A stretch of 64,000 nt of DNA from Nocardiopsis sp. TSRI0078 (lineage in GTDB: Bacteria; Actinomycetota; Actinomycetes; Streptosporangiales; Streptosporangiaceae). Position numbers and translations under genes: made by a program. The notes under the pieces are model-generated. The model was not told the origin of the DNA and searched no databases. It saw only the letters and a list, made by a program, of their open reading frames with translations. The stretch spans positions 62,001 to 126,000 of the forward strand of contig NZ_LWLB01000012.1 of assembly GCF_001905145.1 (NCBI RefSeq), written 5' to 3'. Below are positions 7,861 to 16,733 of this stretch, in pieces (the stretch's first letter is position 1; each line of letters begins with the position of its first letter).

Positions 7861-10800
7861 TCATCCCTCCGTCGAGCCCTCACCGAGCCGGTTCCGGCCC
7901 TCCCGGACACCCTTCTGGAAGCCCGAGAAGCGGTTGCGGACACGGTCCGCGCTACGTGTGGGCATCTGCTTGAAGTTCTCCGGCTTGGGTGCCGTCCCCG
8001 GAACAAGGTTTGCCTTGGGAACCCGTTTTGGCAAGCCGGAGGTGGTCAGCCCGCCCGCGAGGGGCTCGGCCGCGGTACGTGCGGCCTTCCAGCCGCGGTC
8101 GGCGGCCGAGTTCCACTCCTGCTCGGAGTGGGTGCTCTGCTCGGCGCGCGCCGCGCCCCGGTCGACGCCGTTGCTCCGCCGGCCCTGTTCCGGCGAGACC
8201 TGCTGGATCGGGCCGGTCTCGGTGGTGTCCACGGTGGGACCGCCGCTGCGGCGCTTGAACCAGTTGGACTCGATCGCGTCGAAGATCGGCAGCGAGTCGC
8301 CGTCCTCGCCCGCCGGGGACGGCGGCACGACCGTGTTGTTGGGCCCCTGGGCACCGCCGTAGCGGCGGGAGAGGTAGGCGGTCGAGCCGTAGCCCTCGCG
8401 GGAGTCGGCGCCGGCGTCGGAGCGCCAGTTCCCCGTGTCCGAGGACGACGGAGCCTGCGAGGCGCTCCTCCAGTCGGAGGAGACGGCCGGGAAGGTCTCG
8501 GTGTCGTCCCCGCGGGCCGGGGCGGCGGGACGCTCGTGGGTGCCGGTGTCCCGGCGGAACACGTCGCCCGTGCCGCTGTCGGTGCCGGGGCGCTCCTGGG
8601 ACGGCGTCCCGGTGTTGCCGAAGGCGTCGTAGGAGTCCTGCGACCCCACCGGGTGGCGGAAGGCTCCGGTGTCGGTCACCGGACGGCGGAACGATCCGGT
8701 GTCGGTGGTGGGGCGGCGGAACGAGCCCGTGTCGGAGGGCCTGCTGAAGGACCCGGTGTCGGAGGACCGGCCCACGGAACCGCCGTCGCCGAAGGGCGAG
8801 CCGCCCGCGTCGGAGCGGGGGGCCGGGTCGAAGAGGCTGCGTCCGCCGCTCTCGGGCTGCGGGCGCTGCGGCTCCTCGTCCTCGGGGACCTCGTAGGGGT
8901 CGACGACCGTGCGGCCGCTGTCACCGGCGTTGCCGGTGGTCCCGGCGCCTCTGGTGGTGTCCCACACCGAGCCCGGGTCCGACGGGTTGCCCCACAGGTC
9001 CTGTCCGCTGGGCGGGTGCTCCTCACCGCGGGCACCGCCGGGCTGGCGCTTGGGCAGTCCGCCCAGCTCGCCGGGGGCGGGGCCGGTCCCGTCCTCCTGG
9101 GTCTGCCAGGGATCGCCCGGCTCGGCGGGCGCCGGGGTGGAGGCGAAGGCCGCCTCGGCGTCGGCGTAGGTGTTGGGCGCGCCCGAGGTGAGCTCGGGAC
9201 GGCTGTCCGCACCGCCCAGGGAGTGCTGCCCCTCGACGGGGGTGATCAGCAGGTCCGGCGGGAAGATGACGCGGGCGGTGGTCCCGCCGCCGTGCGCCTC
9301 CTCCAGGCGGAGCTTGACGCCGTGGCGGTGGGCCAGGCGCGAGACCACGAACAGGCCCATGCGGCGCGAGACCGCGACGTCGATGACCGGCGGGGCGGCC
9401 AGGCGGGCGTTGATCGCCTCCAGGTCGTCGGCGGCCATGCCGATACCGCTGTCGGTGACGTCGACCTGGACGCCGCCGTCGTCGAGGGTCTTGGCGCTGA
9501 CCAGGACCTCGGTGTCGTGCGGGGAGAACGAGGTGGCGTTCTCCACCAGCTCGGCGACCAGGTGGATGACGTCGTTGACCGGGCGTCCGAGCACCGAGAT
9601 GTGGGAGGGGGCGCGCACGTTGACGCGCTCGTACTGCTCGACCTCGGAGACGGCGCCGCGCAGGACGTCGACCAGCGGGATGGGCTGGGCCCACTTGCGG
9701 GTGTTGTCCTGGCCGGACAGGACCAGCAGGTTCTCGTTGTTGCGGCGCATGCGCGTGGCGAGGTGGTCCAGCTGGAACAGGTCGGAGAGGCGGTCGGAGT
9801 CCTGCTCGGACTGCTCCAGACCGTCGATGAGGCGCAGCTGCCGCTCCACCAGGGTCTGGCTCCGGCGGGACAGGTTGACGAACATCGCGTTGACGTTGCT
9901 GCGCAGGGCGGCCTCGTCGGAGGCCAGTGTCAGGGCCACGCGGTGGACGTCGTCGAAGGCCCGGGCCACCTCACCGATCTCGTCGTGGGTCTCGACCTCG
10001 ATCGGTGCGACCCTGACGTTCTCGGGGACCGTGCCGGCCTCCTGCATCCGGTTGATCGCGTCGGGCAGGTCGCGCTCGGCGATCCGGCGGGCGCCGTCCT
10101 CCAGGGTGCGCAGCGGGCGCACCAGGGAGCGGACCACGAGGGAGGTGAGGACGAAGACCGCGAGGAGCACGCCCGCGACGACGACGAGGTCCATGAGGGC
10201 TCGGCCCATGGCCGCGTCGCGCAGCTTGTCGGCCTCGACGGCGATGCCCTCGGCGATCCCCTCCTCGACCTTCTGGAGGCGGTCCAGGGCGGTGTCGGCG
10301 ATCTCCCTGTAGTCCCCGGGGCCGTCGTTGGCGGTCACACCGGTGAGGTTGTCGCCGCGCTCGGCGCGGTACATGACGCGCATGCGCATCGTGGAGACCT
10401 GGCTGACCTCCAGGCCGGTGAAGTTGTTGTCGAAGATCGAGCGCTGTTCGTCGTCCGCGGCCTGGACGAAGTTGGAGATCTCGTTCTCGTAGCGCGCGCG
10501 GCTGGAGTCGATGGCCTCGGCGATGCCGCCGGTCATCGTGTTCCGGGACAGGGAGTGGCTCATCAGCGCGGTCTCGTACGAGAGCTGGTCGCGCGCGTTG
10601 GACAGCGCGGTCAGCGTGCGCACGCTCTCGCGCAGGGCGGTGTCCCCGGTCGCGTCCGCGATCGTCTGGTTGAACTCGGTCAGCGAGCGGCTGATCGTGC
10701 GGTACTTGGTGACGACCGGCAGGACGGTGATACGCGTCTCGTCGACCTCGGTGCGCAGGGAGTCCAGCGTGGAGACCTGGCTGCGCATGGTGGACAGGCG

Positions 10801-11253
10801 GGTGGAGGCGTTGCCCTCGACCTCGCCCAGGTCCTCCAGCTTGGCGCTGAGGGACTGCTGGAGGTCGCGGGAGGCGTCGCGCTCCTCCTCCATCTGCTGG
10901 CGCAGGTCCTCCGACCGCCGCTCGGGGTCGGCGTTGTCGGAGATGTAGATCGCGCTGACGGAGCGCTCACGTCCCAGCTGGTTGGCCAGCTGCACGATGA
11001 GGACGCCCACCTCGGCGCGGTTCTGGATGTGGGCGTGGGTGACGGTGGACACCGCCGCCTCGTAGACCCGCAGACCACCGAGCGCGAGTGCTACCGCGGT
11101 GGGGATGACGATGAGGGCCACCAGTCGGGAGCGCACCCGCCAGTTACGTGGCCGCCACCAGTCGGCTCTGCGCTGGGGCGTGGCATCGGCATGTTCGGCC
11201 TGCGCTGCCTCGCTCTGCGCGCTGGCCCCGTTTTTCGTCGCTCGTGTCGACAC
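7861..11253 (-). CDS. cvnA: Conservon sensor histidine kinase-like protein CvnA (nitrate/sulfonate-sensing NIT domain)
   Basis: Large membrane sensor of about 1130 aa. Order: cytoplasmic N-terminus, TM1 (about 44-64), extracellular NIT-type helical sensor (to about 345), TM2 (about 350-372), HAMP, a degenerate dimerisation region (SRRSQTLVERQLRLIDGLEQ, about 455), HATPase with VAELVENATSFSPHD and DSGIGM (to about 660), then a Pro/Ser/Asp-rich tail of about 465 residues containing tandem DTGSFRRP-like units. As in other CvnA proteins there is no canonical phospho-accepting His box. I chose GTG at 11251-11253 (GAGGG just upstream) over an in-frame TTG at 11263-11265. Confidence 0.9.
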   Translation of the reverse strand: MSTRATKNGASAQSEAAQAEHADATPQRRADWWRPRNWRVRSRLVALIVIPTAVALALGGLRVYEAAVSTVTHAHIQNRAEVGVLIVQLANQLGRERSVSAIYISDNADPERRSEDLRQQMEEERDASRDLQQSLSAKLEDLGEVEGNASTRLSTMRSQVSTLDSLRTEVDETRITVLPVVTKYRTISRSLTEFNQTIADATGDTALRESVRTLTALSNARDQLSYETALMSHSLSRNTMTGGIAEAIDSSRARYENEISNFVQAADDEQRSIFDNNFTGLEVSQVSTMRMRVMYRAERGDNLTGVTANDGPGDYREIADTALDRLQKVEEGIAEGIAVEADKLRDAAMGRALMDLVVVAGVLLAVFVLTSLVVRSLVRPLRTLEDGARRIAERDLPDAINRMQEAGTVPENVRVAPIEVETHDEIGEVARAFDDVHRVALTLASDEAALRSNVNAMFVNLSRRSQTLVERQLRLIDGLEQSEQDSDRLSDLFQLDHLATRMRRNNENLLVLSGQDNTRKWAQPIPLVDVLRGAVSEVEQYERVNVRAPSHISVLGRPVNDVIHLVAELVENATSFSPHDTEVLVSAKTLDDGGVQVDVTDSGIGMAADDLEAINARLAAPPVIDVAVSRRMGLFVVSRLAHRHGVKLRLEEAHGGGTTARVIFPPDLLITPVEGQHSLGGADSRPELTSGAPNTYADAEAAFASTPAPAEPGDPWQTQEDGTGPAPGELGGLPKRQPGGARGEEHPPSGQDLWGNPSDPGSVWDTTRGAGTTGNAGDSGRTVVDPYEVPEDEEPQRPQPESGGRSLFDPAPRSDAGGSPFGDGGSVGRSSDTGSFSRPSDTGSFRRPTTDTGSFRRPVTDTGAFRHPVGSQDSYDAFGNTGTPSQERPGTDSGTGDVFRRDTGTHERPAAPARGDDTETFPAVSSDWRSASQAPSSSDTGNWRSDAGADSREGYGSTAYLSRRYGGAQGPNNTVVPPSPAGEDGDSLPIFDAIESNWFKRRSGGPTVDTTETGPIQQVSPEQGRRSNGVDRGAARAEQSTHSEQEWNSAADRGWKAARTAAEPLAGGLTTSGLPKRVPKANLVPGTAPKPENFKQMPTRSADRVRNRFSGFQKGVREGRNRLGEGSTEG
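8657..8765 (-). repeat. Tandem coding repeat in the CvnA tail
   Basis: Within the cvnA tail, five near-identical short units encode the consensus DTGSFxRP (variants DTGSFSRP, DTGSFRRP, DTGAFRHP). They differ by small spacers. The repeats lie in the disordered cytoplasmic tail after the ATPase domain. Confidence 0.8.
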
Positions 11254-11726
11254 GGACCCTCGCAACCTTTCGTGTCACCGCTTCGAGCGGCTGGTTGGAC
11301 CCCAGGGGCCGACCACTCCGACCGAAGAATCTTCGGGAAAGCCGGTATAGACCAAGGTCCACCGAACCGGGAGCGGTGGGGAATGTGGGGAGATGTGAAG
11401 ACTGTCCGCCGGACTCGCCTGGGAGGAGAAGAGCCGCACACCCCAAGGTTTCCGTGTAGGTGCGCGTGCGGTGGATAGCGTACCAATGGGCGCGAAGGAC
11501 TCGCTTCGGCGGTTTGACGGCGATCGGCAAGATCATCTTCGGCTGCCCAGTCCCATAATGCCCACAATGTCGGCATTATGACCAATCCACCAGGTCAGAC
11601 ATGGGGACCGAAACCCCAAGGGGTACCGAGGTAACTTTTTGGACACACCGCCAGCTTCCCCATCAACACCGCCCTGACATGACATCGTGACAAGACGTAT
11701 ACGCAGGTCCCGGGGAGGAAGCGGAA
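11254..11726. other. Divergent intergenic region cvnA / VanY-like gene
   Basis: 473 bp between two divergent genes, with lower GC than its surroundings. It must carry the promoters of the conservon and of the secreted peptidase. I see no coding potential. The clearest element is the inverted repeat annotated at 11554-11580; a shorter one (ACCCCAAGGGGT) lies near 11612-11623. Confidence 0.6.
11554..11580. promoter_or_regulatory. Perfect 9-9-9 inverted repeat, candidate operator
   Basis: CATAATGCC and GGCATTATG are perfect 9-bp arms separated by 9 bp. The site is AT-rich in a GC-rich genome and lies between divergent genes, about 300 bp upstream of cvnA and 146 bp upstream of the VanY-like gene. 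The regulator is unknown. Confidence 0.5.
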
Positions 11727-13028
11727 ATGCGTCCCTCGTCATGCCCTGACTCGGACACGCTCGGTGACAATTCGGAGGCGAAGGGTTCCACGCGCGTGCG
11801 GACCCGGGGGGTCTTCCGTCACACCTTTTCGGTCAGTGCCGCGCTTCCGGTGGGGATCGCGGTGCTGCTGGCCCTCTCCACCGCCGCGCCCGGGGGCGCC
11901 GACGATTCCGGACCCGCCGGGGCGGCCGCGCAGGGTGACGTGCGGGTGGAGCTGGCCGTGCTGCGCGCGGGCATGGAGACCCTGCGCCAGGAGGCCTCCG
12001 CCAAGATCGAGCGCTACCAGGCCGAGCGGGAACGCCTGGAGGAGCTGACCGAGCGCAGGGAGGCCGCCGACGAACGGGCGCGCAGGGCCGACGAGCGCGG
12101 CGAGACGGCGCGCCTGGCCGCGGCCCGTCAGGCCGCCACCGCCTACATGGGCGGTGACCTGGGCATGGTGAACGCCTGGGCCGGCCCGGAGGGCCCCGCC
12201 GGGATGCTCGAACGCGGCGCCTACCTCTCCCTGCTGGGCGCGCACCGCGAGGCCGACGTGGACCGGGCCGAGGCCGCGCGCGTGGCCACGGACACCCTCG
12301 CCGGGATGGCCGAGACCGCCGAGCAGGAGCAGACCGAGGCGGTCGAGGCCGCGGCCGCGGCCCGGGAGGAGGCCGTGCAGGCGGTCGCCGACCAGGAGGC
12401 CGCGGTCGAGGAGCTGCTGGAGGAGCAGACCCGGCTGGAGGCCCGGCTCGCGAAGGTGCGCGACACCGGGGCCGAGGAGAAACGGCGCGAGGAGGCCCTC
12501 CTGGACGCGCGCTCCGCGGCGGGGGGAGCGAAAAGCGACAATGACCATCGGCACAATGCCGAAAAGAAGGAAAATGACGGGGAAACGTACTCCGCGGCGG
12601 GAAATACGGACCACGGGTGCACCGGGGGTGAGACGGCCGTCCACGCCAACGGGCGCATCCCCGAGTCGGTGCTGTGCCCCCTGCCCCAGCCCGGCGAGCG
12701 GCTGCGGGCCGACGCCGCCGAGGCCTTCATCGAACTCGACGGCGCCTACCGGCGGGCGTTCGGTCGGCCGATGTGCGTGGCCGACTCCTACCGGCCCTAC
12801 CACGAGCAGGTGTACCTGTTCCAGAAGATGCTGCCCGGTATGGCCGCCACACCCGGGAGCAGCCGGCACGGGCTGGGCGTGGCCGTGGACCTGTGCGGCG
12901 GCGTGAACCGGCTGGGCACGCCCGAACACGAGTGGATGCTGGCCAACGCCCCCGGTCACGGCTGGGACAACCCCGCCTGGGCCCGCGGCGGCTTCGAGCC
13001 CTGGCACTGGGAGTTCACACCCGCGTAG
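11727..13028 (+). CDS. Secreted VanY/M15-type D-alanyl-D-alanine carboxypeptidase with coiled-coil N-terminus
   Basis: Exported protein of 433 aa. A hydrophobic signal segment (about 34-53, ending near APGGADD) is followed by a long Glu/Ala/Arg-rich coiled coil (about 70-250), a low-GC Asn/Lys-rich linker, and a C-terminal M15 domain with SSRHGLGVAVDLCGG and EPWHWEF, the zinc-binding and catalytic blocks of VanY peptidases. It probably trims peptidoglycan stem peptides. The ATG at 11727 has GGGGAGGAAG upstream. The architecture (coiled coil plus wall enzyme) resembles PcsB/RipA-like hydrolases whose helix controls activity; that comparison is inference. Confidence 0.88.
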   Translation: MRPSSCPDSDTLGDNSEAKGSTRVRTRGVFRHTFSVSAALPVGIAVLLALSTAAPGGADDSGPAGAAAQGDVRVELAVLRAGMETLRQEASAKIERYQAERERLEELTERREAADERARRADERGETARLAAARQAATAYMGGDLGMVNAWAGPEGPAGMLERGAYLSLLGAHREADVDRAEAARVATDTLAGMAETAEQEQTEAVEAAAAAREEAVQAVADQEAAVEELLEEQTRLEARLAKVRDTGAEEKRREEALLDARSAAGGAKSDNDHRHNAEKKENDGETYSAAGNTDHGCTGGETAVHANGRIPESVLCPLPQPGERLRADAAEAFIELDGAYRRAFGRPMCVADSYRPYHEQVYLFQKMLPGMAATPGSSRHGLGVAVDLCGGVNRLGTPEHEWMLANAPGHGWDNPAWARGGFEPWHWEFTPA

Positions 13029-13103
13029 GGGCGGTACGCGGCGGGCCGCCGGCACCGGCGTCCGCCGCCGGGAGCCACGCCCCCGCGGGGCGGCCGGTCC
13101 CGC

Positions 13104-13769
13104 TCAGACCTGGGAGCCGACCCGGACCTCGAAGGTTCCCAGCGCGTCGGCGTCCACGAACAGCTCGTCGTCGGCCTCCAGCGGCGGGGTGGCCACCGGC
13201 AGCAGCGCGCGCACGCCCGCGGAGCCGGACGCCAGCCACGCGTGGGCGGGGTCGACCAGTCCGCGGCCCAGCTCGCGGTCGTCCACCGAGGCGCTCATCC
13301 GCAGCGGCCTCCCCGGAACCTCGTCGGCGGTGACCAGCACCGGGCCCAGGCTCAGCTGCACCGGCCGCCCCGCCCGGTCCAGCCACAGGCAGGCGGGTGT
13401 GTAGGCGCTCGCGGGGTTCCCTCCCCCGGCGACGGCGGCCACGCCCACCCTGGCCGAGCGCGCGCCGGAGGGCACGGCGTCGTCCGCACCGCGCACCAGT
13501 TCGGGGGCGACCTCCCACACGTCCTCGCCCGCCCGCACGGCCACCGGGGCCGTCGGCACCACGGGGGCGCACATACGCGCCTCCGGTTCGACGATGATCT
13601 CGATCGGCGCGTCGACGGCGCGCCCGTGGGCCGCCTCCAGGGCGTCGCCGCCCGCCTCCAGCAGGTCGGCGAGGCGCTCGGAACCGGGACTGCCCAGTAC
13701 GTCGCCGTCGTCCAGGGCCCCGAGGCGCTCGCCGCCGCCGCTCGGCGACAGATAGGTCACCCAGCGCAT
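13104..13769 (-). CDS. Conserved unknown protein with weak FAH-family N-terminal resemblance
   Basis: Protein of 221 aa. The N-terminus (MRWVTYLSPSGGGERLGALDDGDVLG) resembles the lid region of fumarylacetoacetate hydrolase family proteins. I do not see the metal-binding Glu/Asp residues of that family, so enzymatic activity is doubtful. The C-terminal half (VQLSLGPVLVTADEVPG onward) keeps a beta-rich FAH-like flavour. The ATG at 13767-13769 has AAGGAG upstream. It follows the small Cys-rich gene by 35 nt, so the two are likely co-transcribed. Function unknown. Confidence 0.65.
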   Translation of the reverse strand: MRWVTYLSPSGGGERLGALDDGDVLGSPGSERLADLLEAGGDALEAAHGRAVDAPIEIIVEPEARMCAPVVPTAPVAVRAGEDVWEVAPELVRGADDAVPSGARSARVGVAAVAGGGNPASAYTPACLWLDRAGRPVQLSLGPVLVTADEVPGRPLRMSASVDDRELGRGLVDPAHAWLASGSAGVRALLPVATPPLEADDELFVDADALGTFEVRVGSQV

Positions 13770-13804
13770 GTACGTCTCCTTGTCCACCGCGGGAGCGGCC
13801 TCGC

Positions 13805-14029
13805 TCAGTGGGCGGCGGTCGGGCTGTGCTCCTTGCCCGTCCCCGCGCAGCCGCGGCAGGGCTCGTCGATCCGGAGCCAGACGATCACCCCGCTGCCGTC
13901 CCGGTGCGGCCGCTCCGGCCGCCACCAGCCCGTTCCGGAGCAGAACCGGCAGTCGAGGCCGTCCTGCTCGCACCATCCGCACGAGGAAATCGCACACCGG
14001 ACGTGTGTCGGTTCCCGCATCGGGTCCAT
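13805..14029 (-). CDS. Small protein with DnaJ-type CxxCxGxG zinc motifs
   Basis: Short protein of about 74 aa with seven cysteines. Two motifs, CRFCSGTG and CRGCAGTG, match the CxxCxGxG repeat of DnaJ zinc fingers, and CGWC forms another pair. No J domain or membrane span is present. It probably binds one or two zinc ions. The ATG at 14027-14029 has GGGAG upstream; a start at 14018-14020 would also work. The gene precedes the FAH-like unknown. Function not recognised. Confidence 0.62.
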   Translation of the reverse strand: MDPMREPTHVRCAISSCGWCEQDGLDCRFCSGTGWWRPERPHRDGSGVIVWLRIDEPCRGCAGTGKEHSPTAAH

Positions 14030-14150
14030 GCGCTCCCACCGTCTCCCGCGAAATCGCGACCAGCCTCGCACAGCGGCCGCGTGCGCGTCCAGCGGGAAGC
14101 GGCGCGAACGGGCGGGTCAGAGCCCCTCCCCGGCCCTGCGCCCGGCCCGT

Positions 14151-15185
14151 TCAGCCGGACGCGCGCGCCACCAGGTGGGTGTCGAGCATGATCGTCTCGG
14201 TCTCCCTCCCACGCGGGATCGCCACGTCCACCAGGAGCCGCGCCATCTCCTGGCCCATCTGCACCGTGGGCTGGTGGATGGTGGTCAGCGGCGGGTCGCA
14301 GTGCTGGGCCATGACGGTGTCGTCGTGACCGACCAGGGCGATGTCCTCGGGGACGCGCAGGCCGCGGGAGCGCAGCACGCGCAGTCCTCCGATGGCCATC
14401 ATGTCGGAGGCCACGAACACCCCGTCGGGCTCCGCCCCGCTGTCCAGCAGCCGCTCCATCGCCGCCGCTCCCCCGTCCACGCTGAAGTCGCCCTGGACGA
14501 CGAGCCTGTCGTCCACCCCGATCCCGGCGGAGGACATGACCTCGCGGTAGCCGCGCAGCCGCTCCACGCCGGCGTTCATGTCCTGGGGTCCGGTGATGGT
14601 GGCCACCCGTCGGCATCCGCGTTCGAGGAGGTGCCGGGTGGCCGCCTTGGAGCCGCCGATGTTGTCGATGTCGACGCAGAAGGGCGCGGGCTGGTCGGGC
14701 GAGTGGGGGCGGCCGCCGTGCACGACGGGCACGCCGGACTCGGCCAGGCGGGCGGAGAGCGGGTTGTCGCGGTGCAGGGACACCAGCAGCGCCCCGTCCA
14801 CGTGGAAGCCGCTGAGGTAGTCGCCCACGCGCTTGTGCTCGGACTCGGTGCGGGCCGTGGTGAGCATCAACTGCAGGTCGCGCTCGTGCAGGACCGAGCT
14901 CACACCGCGGATGATGTCGGCGAAGAAGGGGTCGGCGAACAGCCGGTCCCGGGGTTCGGAGACGACGAGCGCGACCGTGTCGGTGCGCCTGGTGACCAGG
15001 GTGCGCGCCGCTTGGTTCGGGCTGTAGCCGAGTTCGGCGATCGCGCTGTGCACGGCATCCCGGGTACGCGGGCTCACCTGGGCGGAACCGTTGATCACGC
15101 GCGAGACGGTTCCGCGTCCGACCCCGGCGCGCTGCGCCACCATCTCCAGCGTCGGACGCTTCCGACCGTCACCGATCTTGACCAC
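14151..15185 (-). CDS. cebR: LacI-family regulator, probable CebR/CelR cellobiose repressor
   Basis: LacI-type repressor of about 344 aa. The helix-turn-helix (TLEMVAQRAGVGRGTVSRVI) lies near residues 13-32, followed by the hinge helix SPNQAARTLV and a periplasmic-binding-protein-like sensor domain with VFVASDMMAIGGLRVL. It sits beside a GH1 beta-glucosidase whose promoter carries the exact CebR/CelR box TGGGAGCGCTCCCA. That is the arrangement known for celR-bglC in Thermobifida and cebR regulons in Streptomyces, where cellobiose relieves repression. Start GTG at 15183-15185 with GAGGGAG upstream. The identification rests on operator and neighbour. Confidence 0.85.
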   Translation of the reverse strand: MVKIGDGRKRPTLEMVAQRAGVGRGTVSRVINGSAQVSPRTRDAVHSAIAELGYSPNQAARTLVTRRTDTVALVVSEPRDRLFADPFFADIIRGVSSVLHERDLQLMLTTARTESEHKRVGDYLSGFHVDGALLVSLHRDNPLSARLAESGVPVVHGGRPHSPDQPAPFCVDIDNIGGSKAATRHLLERGCRRVATITGPQDMNAGVERLRGYREVMSSAGIGVDDRLVVQGDFSVDGGAAAMERLLDSGAEPDGVFVASDMMAIGGLRVLRSRGLRVPEDIALVGHDDTVMAQHCDPPLTTIHQPTVQMGQEMARLLVDVAIPRGRETETIMLDTHLVARASG

Positions 15186-15335
15186 TTTCGGGGCTCCCTC
15201 TGGGATCGTGTGCCGCGGCCCGGCGCCTCGCACCGGGCCGCGGCGTGTTCGGCGGGCGTTCTTGTCATACCCACCGGAAACGACTGTGTGGGGTGTCCCG
15301 TGAGACACCCCACCGTCGTCCGTGGTTCACCGGCT

Positions 15336-16733
15336 CTAGCGCTCGGGGAAACTCCCCGTCCTGGCCAGCTCGGCGTACCAGTGCCCGCTGTCCTTGACGG
15401 TCCGCTTCTGGGTCTCGTAGTCGACGTGCACGATCCCGAACCGGCGGGAGTATCCCCACGCCCACTCGAAATTATCCAGGAGCGACCAGGCGAAGTATCC
15501 GCGCAGGGGCACTCCGGCCTGGACGGCCTCCTTGGCGGCCCTCAGGTGGCCCTCGTAGTAGTCGACGCGGTCGGTGTCGTTGACCTCGCCGTCCTCGGTG
15601 ACGGTGTCCTCGAAGGCGCACCCGTTCTCGGTGACGTAGAGGTCGATGCCGCCGCTCTCCCCGGCCAGGCGCAGGAGCACGTCGTACAGGCCGGTGGGGT
15701 CGATCTCCCAGCCCATGTGGGTGACGGGCAGGCCCTGGGAGACGTGCACCTCCTCGGGCTCGGCGCCGAGCCAGGCGCCGCCCTCGCCGCTGACCAGGGC
15801 CGGGTCCAGGCCCTTGGCGGAGGCGGCGACGAACTCGGGCGAGTAGTAGTTGACGCCCAGGAAGTCCAGGGGGGCGGAGATGATGTCCATGTCCCCGTCG
15901 ACGAGGAAGGAGAAGTCGCTGACGTCGGCCAGGTCCTCCCTCACGTCCGCCGGGTAGCGGCCCTTGAGCAGGGGGTCGGTGAAGACGCGGTTGCGCACGC
16001 CGTCGGCGCGGCGGGCGGCGCGGGCGTCGGCGGCGCTGGGCCCGTGGGGGCGGATGACCGCCTGGTTGTGGGCCAGGCCGACCCGGGCCGGGTTCCCGGT
16101 GGAGCGGATCGCCTCGGCCGCCAGGCCGTGGCCGAGCAGCAGGTGGTGGGCTGCGGCCAGGGCCGCGGCCTCGTCCTTGTGGCCCGGCGCGTGGTGGCCG
16201 TTGTGGTAGCCGAGGAAGGCCGAGCACCAGGGCTCGTTGATGGTCATCCAGTTGCCGACGCGGTCGCCGAGGGCGTCGGCGACGACCTGGGCGTAGTCGC
16301 GGAAGCGGTAGGCGGTGTCGCGGTGGGGCCAGCCGCCCGCGTCCTCCAGCGCCTGGGGCAGATCCCAGTGGTAGAGGGTGGCCCAGGGCTGGATCCCGGC
16401 CTCCAGGAGGGCGTCCACCAGCCGGTCGTAGAAGTCGATCCCGGCCTGGTTCACCGCGCCCGCGCCCTCGGGGAGGATCCGCGGCCAGGCGATGGAGAAG
16501 CGGTAGGCGCCCAGGTTGAGGCGGCTCATGAGCGCGACGTCGTCGGCGTAGCGGTGGTAGTGGTCGTCGGCGGGGTCGCCGGTGTCTCCGCCCAGGATCT
16601 TGCCGGGGGTCTCGGCGAAGGTGTCCCAGATGCTGCGGCCTCGGCCGTCGGCGGTTGTGGCGCCTTCGATCTGGAACGAGGCGGTGGCCGCCCCCCAGAG
16701 GAAGCCCTCAGGGAAATCGTTGCGGTTGCTCAC
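15336..16733 (-). CDS. bglC: GH1 beta-glucosidase (BglC-like)
   Basis: Intracellular family 1 glycoside hydrolase of 465 aa that would split cellobiose and related beta-glucosides to glucose. It opens with FPEGFLWGAATASFQIEG, has the acid/base glutamate in TINEPWC (E167) and the nucleophile in VTENG (E369), and ends WYAELARTGSFPER. No signal peptide. Start GTG at 16731-16733; an ATG further upstream in frame would overlap the operator. The box at 16772-16785 lies 38 bp upstream, so repression by the adjacent LacI protein is expected. No sugar transporter genes accompany it here, unlike Thermobifida bglABC. Confidence 0.93.
   Translation of the reverse strand: MSNRNDFPEGFLWGAATASFQIEGATTADGRGRSIWDTFAETPGKILGGDTGDPADDHYHRYADDVALMSRLNLGAYRFSIAWPRILPEGAGAVNQAGIDFYDRLVDALLEAGIQPWATLYHWDLPQALEDAGGWPHRDTAYRFRDYAQVVADALGDRVGNWMTINEPWCSAFLGYHNGHHAPGHKDEAAALAAAHHLLLGHGLAAEAIRSTGNPARVGLAHNQAVIRPHGPSAADARAARRADGVRNRVFTDPLLKGRYPADVREDLADVSDFSFLVDGDMDIISAPLDFLGVNYYSPEFVAASAKGLDPALVSGEGGAWLGAEPEEVHVSQGLPVTHMGWEIDPTGLYDVLLRLAGESGGIDLYVTENGCAFEDTVTEDGEVNDTDRVDYYEGHLRAAKEAVQAGVPLRGYFAWSLLDNFEWAWGYSRRFGIVHVDYETQKRTVKDSGHWYAELARTGSFPER

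Noticed and set aside
8128-11478. Open frame of over 1100 codons antisense to cvnA
   Set aside because: cvnA has clear NIT, HAMP and HATPase features; the antisense frame has none.
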